Of a stretch of 64,000 bases of DNA, positions 52,667-60,514 are shown piece after piece (positions within the stretch are counted from its first letter, which is position 1; every line of letters begins with the position of its first letter). Source of the DNA: JABMMZ01 sp044341025 (GTDB lineage Bacteria; Bacteroidota; Bacteroidia; NS11-12g; UBA955). Location: the NCBI GenBank assembly GCA_044341025.1, contig JBIISM010000006.1, forward strand, positions 1-64,000, given 5' to 3'. Below the pieces are notes generated by a model. The model worked only from the letters and a program-made list of their open reading frames with translations, had not been told where the DNA came from and ran no database searches. The translations under genes were made by a program, and so were the position numbers.

Positions 52667-55600
52667 CTATCGAATGAGGTAAAAGTAACCCCTAACATAG
52701 CGCCATGGGGTTTTCTTGCCTTTGTACTTTATTAGGTATACGAAGTAATCTGTTTGACACAATTGGCCTTTATAAGTTCCATCCCAACCAGCACGTGCAT
52801 CGTCTGTTTCAAAAACTTTCTCTCCCCAACGGTTGTAAATCTCGATATTGGCTGTTTGGATGGATCCTGAATTAATTTTAAATACATCATTGCTTCCATC
52901 GTCATTAGGCGTGAATGCAGTTGGTATAAATAAAGTAACTGTATCTAAAACACAAATCTTCACATTAAAACTATCACTGCATCCCCCTTCATTTTTAATC
53001 TTTAAAGTAATCGTATATTCGTCCGTATCACCTTGGTAAGTATGGGAAGGATTGCTTGTTGGGTCATACGGAATTTTGGTTCCATCACCAAAATCCCAAA
53101 CGCCTGTTATGCCCCCTTCACTTAAATTGATGATCTGCAAAAGCGCATTGTTGCTGTACAAACATTGCCCTGCGGGTGAACTGTTAAAATAAGCCCTTAT
53201 CCTTGAATAACCTGGTATGGTTGCAACAGTATCATAGCTGCATAAAGTTTGGGTATTTTGAACCTTTACTTTGTAGGTTGTTCCCACTGGCGCTGAAATA
53301 CCCGCTGTATTTTGTACTGGTATTGTATTCCACAAGTAGCTGTATGGTCCATTTCCATTCATCACCAAGTTGGCAAATCCAATATTCCCAAAACATTGCT
53401 TAGGGCTCGTATTCACTGAACCATAAAATGGTGGATGTACATAAATTTGTTTGGTTTTTACCACTGAATCGCTGCAACCATCTTTCAAAACCACCCTGTA
53501 ATTTACCGTTGTTCTAGGCTGTATATAAATGTTTTGAACGTTATACGCCCCATTGCTCCAAAGCAAGTTGTAAGTTCCTGTTCCGCCCTTTGCATTGGTG
53601 CTTAAGGTGACAGGGACTCTAGGGCAAACCGTATCTTTATCGGCCATCAAATCCAGTTTTAAGGTATCGCCAACATCGAGGGTAAAGCTCCTGCTGTTTA
53701 TGCATTTGCCTGTGCCCACTTTGTATACGATTTTATGGCTACCAGTTCCTGCTATCGATGGATTAAATGTGTTTCCAACGATGCCTGCTCCGCTTAAAAC
53801 ACCTCCTATGGGACTTAGAACCAAATTCACCAACGTATCGCGCAAACAATAATTAGGAACCAAGCCTGAAATGATTGGATTTGGCAAAGGATTCACCGTC
53901 ACAAATAGTGTATCTTGGCATTTGCCTGGCAAACTAAACAATATCCTGTGCTTGCCTGCACCTGCTATAGATGGGCTAAACATTCCGCTTACTGCATTGG
54001 TAATTCCTGTGCCTGAAAAACTCCCTTTTCCTGTATTGTTCTTTAGTTTGAACGGATCATCTGCCACACAGAACACCGTATCCTTTTGAATGTCTGAACG
54101 CGGATAAACATAAATGATTATTGTATCCTTACACCCATTTGCATCTGCAACAATTTGATTGTATGTTCCTCTGCCTGCTAGCGATGGACTGAATTTCTGG
54201 TAATACAAACTGCTGCCAACTATGCCTTTACTTCCTGTGAAAATTGCATTCCAAGGATCGTTGTACAAATATTGATACCGCATGTAATAGGCCGTATCAC
54301 TGACACAATTTTTTACAGTATCTGCATAAAAACGGGTATAGCGCAAGTACATTATCTTATCGTCTTTACAACCATTCTTTGCGTGGTAGGTTAAAATTGA
54401 ATACACAAAGGTTGAACGGCTTGGGACTTTAAAAGAGTCGGCCGCAAAAGTACCCGAAAATGAATCGAGCATACCCTTTCCGGTCCAAAAACCTCCCGCG
54501 GGAAGTCCAACAGGTAATGTTCTCAAACCCGCATCAGGACATGCAATTTCATCCCAACGTGCATCCACATCTTGAATATTTCTTTGCAAAGTATCTTTAC
54601 AACCGTTGATGCTGTAGATGTATAATTTATTTCCTGCGCCAGCGGCATTGGGCGAGTTAATTCCTTTGCTGCTATTGCTCACCGAAGGACCAGTCCAAAG
54701 ACCGCCTATCGGATAAAACTTAAATGTATCGGCACTTACCGACTTGCAAATGGTGTCAAATTGCCTAATAACTAGGCCATCGATATTGATTGTTTTATTG
54801 CTGCTGCAGCCGTTCCATGTATAAGTAACCGCAAATGAACCCGCTGTATTTGTTGGCGTTATGATGCCTGATGCATTGATGTTTGGCCCTGACCAAGTAC
54901 CTCCGCTGGGTGTAAAATTTGTGACCAAAAATGGGGCTGTTCCGGGGCAGGCTGCATTCGGTGGGCCTGCATTGATTGCTTTTACTGTAACGATTACGGA
55001 ATCTCTACATGACCCTACGGTGTAATACGCTTTGAAAATACCACCCCCAGAAATACCTGGATCAAAAGTACCATTGGCCGAATTGCTAATACCTATGCCA
55101 GACCAAGAACCTCCGCTCGGTTGAGCGCTTAAATTAAAGGCTGACGCAGATTGACAAACCGTGGTATCCTTTTGTGCTACGGGGGGATCTAAAACCAAAA
55201 TATCTACGGTGTCTCTACCTGGCACTGAAACACCATCGTTAACCTCCAGAATGTATTGGGTGCTGCTGCTTGGGCAAACCGTTTTTGGTGGCGCTCCCGT
55301 TAAGCCACCGCTTATCCAATTATAAGAATAGTTGCTAGAGTTCCCTCCAGTTAATGTGGCTGTCAATAGAGCACAGGAGCCTTTGCATAAAATTATTTTA
55401 TTTGTTTTTAAAACCAAATTAATGGGGCAATCTGTTATTTTAAAATTGAGTTTTGCGTTAATTTTCCATAAACTGTCGCAGGCATCTTTGAAAGACGAAT
55501 TGAAATTGAGCAGGTAATTTCCGCTTCTGTTTAAACCTGAAACAAAATACACATCGAAGGTATTGCTTTCGTTTTTTGAGTCACAATTGATAGCCGTAAC

Positions 55601-56185
55601 ATTTGATACTATAGTTGACAATACACCGCTCAATTTAAAATTGGCAGCTTTTACGGAATCGCAATGAAACTTTTGATCGAGCACCACACGAATTTTGTTT
55701 GAATTACAAGTAGGGTCAGCAATCGCAGAAAACTTCGGCTGTGGAACAGAAGTAATTTTAGCTTCCCAATTTAAATCCCATCCATCGCAAACAATATTGA
55801 TATCTGAATGGAAATAAAAAGTAACACAAGAATCGCTGGCAGTTATTGCAATGGGGTTGTTAATCGTGCCAGTATACGTTCTGATTAAGGTCCCTGAGGT
55901 GTCCTTCCCTTTGTAAACCCGCAAATAATCTGAAATCGATTCACAACAAAACGGGCCATTAAACTTAATGTTAATGGTACTCGCTCCTTTAACACAAATG
56001 GTGAAAATCAAATTTTCGTTGTTGGCATATTTTTTTGCCGATTGTTTATTCCCTTCGCTATCTGTGAGTTTGCCTTTGCATGCATAGACCTTTGCATTGG
56101 CCATTTTATAGGTGGTTTGGGCAAAACCAAATTGAACAAAACAAATGCACAAAAACAGAATCAGGTAATGATTCGAGGCTTTCAT
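52667..56185 (-). CDS. Large CUB/repeat/PKD surface protein with CHU_C domain
   Basis: About 1172 residues from ATG 56185; a TTG at 56209 is in frame but adds nothing family-like. Signal peptide (LILFLCICFVQFGFAQ), then a CUB-like domain with paired Cys (about residues 35-150, near CKGKL and CDGWDLNWEAKI), then about seven modules of the form GGxWSGxGI...GxFxPxxAGxGxxxxxYxxxGCxDT (about 340-860), a PKD domain (VWDFGDGTKIPYDPTSNPSHTY), and the CHU_C sorting domain at the end (PTAFTPNDDGSNDVF, WGEKVFETDDARAGWDGTYKG). It should be exported by T9SS. It is the last gene of the six-gene operon. Confidence 0.88.
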   Translation of the reverse strand: MKASNHYLILFLCICFVQFGFAQTTYKMANAKVYACKGKLTDSEGNKQSAKKYANNENLIFTICVKGASTINIKFNGPFCCESISDYLRVYKGKDTSGTLIRTYTGTINNPIAITASDSCVTFYFHSDINIVCDGWDLNWEAKITSVPQPKFSAIADPTCNSNKIRVVLDQKFHCDSVKAANFKLSGVLSTIVSNVTAINCDSKNESNTFDVYFVSGLNRSGNYLLNFNSSFKDACDSLWKINAKLNFKITDCPINLVLKTNKIILCKGSCALLTATLTGGNSSNYSYNWISGGLTGAPPKTVCPSSSTQYILEVNDGVSVPGRDTVDILVLDPPVAQKDTTVCQSASAFNLSAQPSGGSWSGIGISNSANGTFDPGISGGGIFKAYYTVGSCRDSVIVTVKAINAGPPNAACPGTAPFLVTNFTPSGGTWSGPNINASGIITPTNTAGSFAVTYTWNGCSSNKTINIDGLVIRQFDTICKSVSADTFKFYPIGGLWTGPSVSNSSKGINSPNAAGAGNKLYIYSINGCKDTLQRNIQDVDARWDEIACPDAGLRTLPVGLPAGGFWTGKGMLDSFSGTFAADSFKVPSRSTFVYSILTYHAKNGCKDDKIMYLRYTRFYADTVKNCVSDTAYYMRYQYLYNDPWNAIFTGSKGIVGSSLYYQKFSPSLAGRGTYNQIVADANGCKDTIIIYVYPRSDIQKDTVFCVADDPFKLKNNTGKGSFSGTGITNAVSGMFSPSIAGAGKHRILFSLPGKCQDTLFVTVNPLPNPIISGLVPNYCLRDTLVNLVLSPIGGVLSGAGIVGNTFNPSIAGTGSHKIVYKVGTGKCINSRSFTLDVGDTLKLDLMADKDTVCPRVPVTLSTNAKGGTGTYNLLWSNGAYNVQNIYIQPRTTVNYRVVLKDGCSDSVVKTKQIYVHPPFYGSVNTSPKQCFGNIGFANLVMNGNGPYSYLWNTIPVQNTAGISAPVGTTYKVKVQNTQTLCSYDTVATIPGYSRIRAYFNSSPAGQCLYSNNALLQIINLSEGGITGVWDFGDGTKIPYDPTSNPSHTYQGDTDEYTITLKIKNEGGCSDSFNVKICVLDTVTLFIPTAFTPNDDGSNDVFKINSGSIQTANIEIYNRWGEKVFETDDARAGWDGTYKGQLCQTDYFVYLIKYKGKKTPWRYVRGYFYLIR

Positions 56186-56212
56186 TCTATATGTCTTTTC
56201 ACTTTTCAATAC

Positions 56213-56662
56213 CTATTTTGTTATGGTTATGTTTGGCGTATTTATAGAATTAGACCAATTACCAGCCCTGTCTCGCAGTTTAAGATTAAATTGGGTCAAC
56301 TCTGAATTTCCTGTACCCAATAAAAATGTATTTTTAATTTGCACGCTTATAATCCCTGTTATTTTAATTTCCGAGCCTGGCGGTGACAATGGCTTAACAA
56401 AGTAATAATCCGCATTGGCCAATCGTCTGTCTTTTACAAACAAATCATTTTTATCAGGGTTATCTTCACCTATATCGCCATCGGCATCGGTGTACTCAAA
56501 CCGAATAACCAAGCTGTCCTTGAATTCTTTAATAGAAGTGGAATTCACATCCAAAAATTTTATCACAGGAACCGAACTGAGCGATGAATCCTTGCTGCAA
56601 GACACAAAGGCAAGCAAAACCAAAAAAACAATAAAAGACGTTAGATATTTATTGATCTTCAT
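56213..56662 (-). CDS. Unrecognised small lipoprotein
   Basis: 149 residues with a lipobox (VLLAFVSC, Cys at about 22). The mature part is mostly beta: IRFEYTDADGDIGEDNP has a Ca-binding-like acidic cluster, and KLRDRAGNWSNSINTPNITI ends the protein. No family recognised. It is 2 nt downstream of the CX4CH lipoprotein and 27 nt upstream of the CHU_C protein (4 nt if the latter starts at TTG 56209), so it belongs to the operon. Confidence 0.75.
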   Translation of the reverse strand: MKINKYLTSFIVFLVLLAFVSCSKDSSLSSVPVIKFLDVNSTSIKEFKDSLVIRFEYTDADGDIGEDNPDKNDLFVKDRRLANADYYFVKPLSPPGSEIKITGIISVQIKNTFLLGTGNSELTQFNLKLRDRAGNWSNSINTPNITITK

Positions 56663-56664
56663 AA

Positions 56665-57615
56665 TCAGTTAAGCCTTAAGGCAAAATATTTAACAAAATT
56701 GAATGAGGTGCTAGAAGAAGGAATGAATACTTTGGGATTCACCTTGTCGGAGGTCTGGGTTCTTACCCAAATAACATCGCCTGAAGTGCCTATATCGGCT
56801 ATATTTACCGTGATACTGTGCCAATAATCTACATTGGTTCCTGATATCCCTTTTGAATTAAATGCATTGGTTTCTAATGCCATATTTTGAACCTTACTTG
56901 AATCGTAATTATTAGGGTTTAAAGAAAAATTGATATTGGTGCCAAAAAACTGATTGACAGGTGTTTTATCGTCGGTATAAGCCACCCAAATTTTTAAAGT
57001 GCTTGTTCCGCTTGGAACCACTAAAGGATTGTATCCATTTCTTGTAATGGGCGAACTAGATCCATTTGCAAAAGCTATTAAGCCTCCAATCTGAGGAATA
57101 AAATCGATGCTGTTGGCTGTATTTCCAAATTGGTCTTTGGCACCTGCGTTAATCCAATTGCTGATATTTTGAATGTACTCGTTTTTCTTAGCTTCCCAAT
57201 CGCTGCCCGGATCGATGGTTAATGGCATAACGCCTTGGGATCCTGGAATAAAAACATTTAGTCGATGCAGCAACATGCTTTTAGCCGCATCGCCCGGAAC
57301 CACACGCAAATTATACTGCGGATTATTCGGATCGGTATTGGTGCTAAGACGGTTAATTATCGAATTGTATGAACTTTCAACCGAACGAAAATCAGGTTCA
57401 AAATTGCCATCGTGGCAACCACTGTTTGAACAGGTTGGCTTGAAAATATTTTTATGCAACCCTTCAATAGAGTTTGGGTCAATTGGTTTGTCGCTGAGCA
57501 CAGGCCCTTTGTTGGTGTTGTCCCAATTGTCGTATGGATTTCTAGAGTTGGAACCCTTTTTACACGCAATTAAAGCCGTCAGAAGAAAAAGACTAAAAAT
57601 AAATTTCATCTTCAT
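56665..57615 (-). CDS. Lipoprotein with CX4CH cytochrome-like motif
   Basis: 316 residues; lipobox LLTALIAC (Cys at about 18). About residues 57-70 read PTCSNSGCHDGNFE, where Cys-(4)-Cys-His is a long-spaced haem c motif, followed by a Met in GVMPLTI near 127-133 as a possible axial ligand and a helix ISNWINAGAKDQ like those ending small c-type cytochromes. The last 150 residues are beta-rich. Whether haem is attached has to be tested. It overlaps the DUF1501 gene by 4 nt. Confidence 0.7.
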   Translation of the reverse strand: MKMKFIFSLFLLTALIACKKGSNSRNPYDNWDNTNKGPVLSDKPIDPNSIEGLHKNIFKPTCSNSGCHDGNFEPDFRSVESSYNSIINRLSTNTDPNNPQYNLRVVPGDAAKSMLLHRLNVFIPGSQGVMPLTIDPGSDWEAKKNEYIQNISNWINAGAKDQFGNTANSIDFIPQIGGLIAFANGSSSPITRNGYNPLVVPSGTSTLKIWVAYTDDKTPVNQFFGTNINFSLNPNNYDSSKVQNMALETNAFNSKGISGTNVDYWHSITVNIADIGTSGDVIWVRTQTSDKVNPKVFIPSSSTSFNFVKYFALRLN

Positions 57616-58952
57616 ATACGGTCAAATAAACTCATGGATTCAAAATCGATCAAACCGGCCGCTTTAACTTCGTCTTTAAACCCTAAGATATCGGCAATGG
57701 TTAAAGCCATATCGGTTACTTTTCCTACAGGATTGGTTTCATTGCCTACTAAAAGATTAGAGGGTACATTTTGCCCAACCATACCACCAAATACACGCAA
57801 TGAATTGCTGTCTCCGTGGTCGTAACCATACCAATCATTCTCGTCTTGAATGGGGTTGTGCTGTAAGTTACGGCCACATTCTGGCGCAAAAGCCATAATG
57901 GTCTTGCCACTCATTTCAGGAATTTGGGTTTGTATGTAATTCCATAAAAAGCCCATGGCATGATCCGCTCTGTGCATGGCTTGCAAGTAGCCCGTATAAT
58001 TGCCGTGGCATCCGTCAATATTGCTAAGGTTTACCACCAATAATTTTGGTTTAAACACGCGCAATACCTCTGCTGCATAGCCAATGGTTGAACCATCACC
58101 TCCTGAAACCGGCGGCATAGGCAATAAACCTGAGGCTTGTCTTTGAAACGTATTGGCTATAAATTCCTTGATTTGTGTCTTCTCATCGTCGGTATTCCTA
58201 ATACCTGGCATATCTCCTTTTTTGATGTTAAAGGTATTGTCCAGAAAATTTTTCATTTTATAAACAGGCTCTAGCTCTTCTTGTGGATGGTAAATTTTAG
58301 CGTTAGAAAGCGCTGCATACCCATCGCTTCCAAAGGTTATTCCCGGAGCGAAAAAATTAGCGCCATATTGCAAACCAAAATCTGGATGCTTGCTCGAATT
58401 TAACAAGGGAACGGAATTGGATATGGTGTTGCCAATAAACCAAGTTTCGGTGGCTTTAAACCCACCAAATCGCCTTGCATATTCAAAAATTGTTGGGTTC
58501 ATCGGTCTAACTTTCAAACCCTGGCCCTGCACTCTGCTGCCCGTAATCAATGAATTCAAACCACCATAATGCCCTCCAGATATGGCCCGCATTTCTTGAA
58601 AAATAGTGCCTTGTTTTTGCAAAGACTGTGAAAGAATTCTTGGAATGGGTTGGCTGCCATTAGTCTGTCCTGCCGGTGTCAGTCCATAGGCTATTTTAGA
58701 TGCAGGGGCAGCGCCTTCAAGCATATTGTACAAAATATTCCCTTCAACATTATAGCCTTGGCTATCGGCCAAGTAACGCTGTAAAATGGAGTCTTGTTGA
58801 CGCAATCCGCCTCCGAATATCACCAACACCACATGGTCGGCTTTGGGTGCATTGGTCCGGGCAAACAAACGTCCCGAAGGAAGGATGTAGGGCAAGACCA
58901 TACCGCCTGCGGCAAGTGTTGCTGATTTGATGACAAATTCTCTTCTTTTCAT
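57612..58952 (-). CDS. DUF1501 family protein with Tat signal
   Basis: 446 residues. MKRREFVIKSATLAAGG is a twin-arginine leader, so it is exported folded. HVVLVIFGGGLRQQDS and the conserved GGHYGGLNSLITG, VVNLSNIDGCHGNYTGYLQAMHRADHAMG and the AFAPECGRN/YGYDHGDSNSLRVFGGMVGQ blocks are those of DUF1501, an alkaline-phosphatase-fold, sulfatase-like family found beside DUF1549/DUF1553 proteins in Planctomycetes. Activity unknown. It lies 9 nt after the 167-residue lipoprotein. Confidence 0.88.
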   Translation of the reverse strand: MKRREFVIKSATLAAGGMVLPYILPSGRLFARTNAPKADHVVLVIFGGGLRQQDSILQRYLADSQGYNVEGNILYNMLEGAAPASKIAYGLTPAGQTNGSQPIPRILSQSLQKQGTIFQEMRAISGGHYGGLNSLITGSRVQGQGLKVRPMNPTIFEYARRFGGFKATETWFIGNTISNSVPLLNSSKHPDFGLQYGANFFAPGITFGSDGYAALSNAKIYHPQEELEPVYKMKNFLDNTFNIKKGDMPGIRNTDDEKTQIKEFIANTFQRQASGLLPMPPVSGGDGSTIGYAAEVLRVFKPKLLVVNLSNIDGCHGNYTGYLQAMHRADHAMGFLWNYIQTQIPEMSGKTIMAFAPECGRNLQHNPIQDENDWYGYDHGDSNSLRVFGGMVGQNVPSNLLVGNETNPVGKVTDMALTIADILGFKDEVKAAGLIDFESMSLFDRI

Positions 58953-58961
58953 AGGTTTGAT

Positions 58962-59465
58962 TTAATAGAACATATATTCATCGGATGCGGCAAACGCTGT
59001 GTAAACGAGCTCCGGTCTAAAATTAGGATTGGATTTATTGGCGTTTATAAAATTGGTAAACCAAGTTTTCTCTGCCTCGGTTGGTCTGCGGATAAAAAAC
59101 CGGATAAAGGTTTCTTCAATAAACCTTTCGGTGCTGTCTGTCATCATTTTACGGCTTGGCAATTTGACATTTGCACTATTCATGTAATTGCTAATGATAA
59201 CTTCATTGATTAGCGCCTTATCACCACAGCTTTGCATAACCCTATCGATGCGACTCAGTTCATTGATTGAAGAAGGCCTTTGAAATAAATTGGTTCTTAA
59301 GATGCTGTGAAATTCTATGTTTGATTTCGATTTATCTTTATCTAAATTATTCCCATAGGTATTGGTATCAATTACTTCGTAGTTATTGTTATCCTTTTTT
59401 TTGCAGGCCGAAAGCCCAATCAAAAACAGCAGGAAAAAAGCCAGTTTAAAAGTGTGCATATTCAT
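58962..59465 (-). CDS. Small lipoprotein with terminal helical domain like its neighbour
   Basis: 167 residues; lipobox LIGLSAC (Cys at about 21) followed by a KKKDNNN linker. The last 55 residues (FIRFFIRRPTEAEKTW ... YTAFAASDEYMFY) match the pattern of the 303-residue lipoprotein next to it, which also ends in a SDEY-x-x-F motif after a helix with xRxPTxxE. This is reminiscent of DUF4214/DUF1553-type helical domains. It overlaps the upstream gene by 20 nt. Confidence 0.75.
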   Translation of the reverse strand: MNMHTFKLAFFLLFLIGLSACKKKDNNNYEVIDTNTYGNNLDKDKSKSNIEFHSILRTNLFQRPSSINELSRIDRVMQSCGDKALINEVIISNYMNSANVKLPSRKMMTDSTERFIEETFIRFFIRRPTEAEKTWFTNFINANKSNPNFRPELVYTAFAASDEYMFY

Positions 59466-60357
59466 CGCTTGTTAAAATATTTTCTTGTACGTTTTGTAAA
59501 CTCTTATCGGTGTAAAAATCCAATATCAGGTTATATGTCTCTTGGGTTGTTGGTTCTCTGCCCACTAAAGTTAAATAGCACCATTTGATCATCCCTTCGT
59601 AGTACTCTCGAGAATTGCAAAGCATTTGGCAATAAGAGGGTTTGTTGTCAGCAAAAGCACCAAACAAACTACCGCCTTTTCCAGATTCTATTATGGGATA
59701 AGAAATTGCGAATTCATCGCGGGTTGGAAAACGGAAGAACAAATCATCGAACGATGCATTCACAAAATTCAAGGTATTCATATTGATGACGTCGTAAATT
59801 GGATTATCCAACATGGCGGCATACATGTCGGAAATGCCAATAATGCCTAACTGATAAAGCCGTCTCGATTTCAGAACATTTTGACAACGGTTAATAGTCA
59901 CCATGGCAGAAAACACCCCTACAGAATCGCCGTTTAGTCGGGATACCAGAACAGCAAACTGGGCATTGCCAATTGCTCCGTAAAACTCCTCTTCTCCAGC
60001 GCCTTCTAATAGCCGTGCTTTACTTAAATCGTATAGTCTTTGGTAGTATGCTTTTTTATAAGACGAATCACCTGGCACATAAATAGAATCCGTCATGAGT
60101 CTTTTAATCAATGACTTTCGAACACCATAGTTTAAATCACCGCCACGCAAAACCGCCACGTCTCTAATGACTTCGATGTCGAGCGGTTCGCGCCCCAACA
60201 AATCAATGTACAATCGGTTGATGTAATTCTCTACTTTAACCGTTGGAACATCGTCGTAATTTTTGGGCGTATTGTTAGGTACAAGAACCTCTTTATTCTT
60301 ACAAGAAACAAGCATTAATAGAAAAATAAAAAATAACCACTGTCTGTTTTTGTTCAT
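59446..60357 (-). CDS. Lipoprotein with DUF1549/DUF4214-like helical repeats
   Basis: 303 residues; lipobox LMLVSC (Cys at about 19). YINRLYIDLLGREPLDIE near residues 46-63 resembles the opening of DUF1549 and DUF4214 domains, and the C-terminal copy reads WCYLTLVGREPTTQE and ends LTSDEYAHF, so the protein has two related helical units. No catalytic residue is evident. It is the first gene of the operon; TCAGTTTG ahead of the ATG is one base off the -7 element. Confidence 0.75.
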   Translation of the reverse strand: MNKNRQWLFFIFLLMLVSCKNKEVLVPNNTPKNYDDVPTVKVENYINRLYIDLLGREPLDIEVIRDVAVLRGGDLNYGVRKSLIKRLMTDSIYVPGDSSYKKAYYQRLYDLSKARLLEGAGEEEFYGAIGNAQFAVLVSRLNGDSVGVFSAMVTINRCQNVLKSRRLYQLGIIGISDMYAAMLDNPIYDVINMNTLNFVNASFDDLFFRFPTRDEFAISYPIIESGKGGSLFGAFADNKPSYCQMLCNSREYYEGMIKWCYLTLVGREPTTQETYNLILDFYTDKSLQNVQENILTSDEYAHF

Positions 60358-60471
60358 AGGTCAAACTGAATTTTATTCTTTCCTAATTACAAACGTATGG
60401 AATTATTTTAAGATAAACAAATTACTGAAAGAAAACCATTTGTATAAACAACTGATTTTTAGAAAATAAGC

Positions 60472-60499
60472 AAAAGGAGCAGTTTTAAATACTCCTTTT
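60472..60499 (-). terminator. Hairpin after the E1 dehydrogenase gene
   Basis: AAAAGGAG (60472-60479) pairs with CTCCTTTT (60492-60499), loop 12 nt. The T-tract after it is poor on the minus strand, so terminator strength is uncertain. Confidence 0.45.
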
Positions 60500-60514
60500 A
60501 TTGGGAAATATTTT

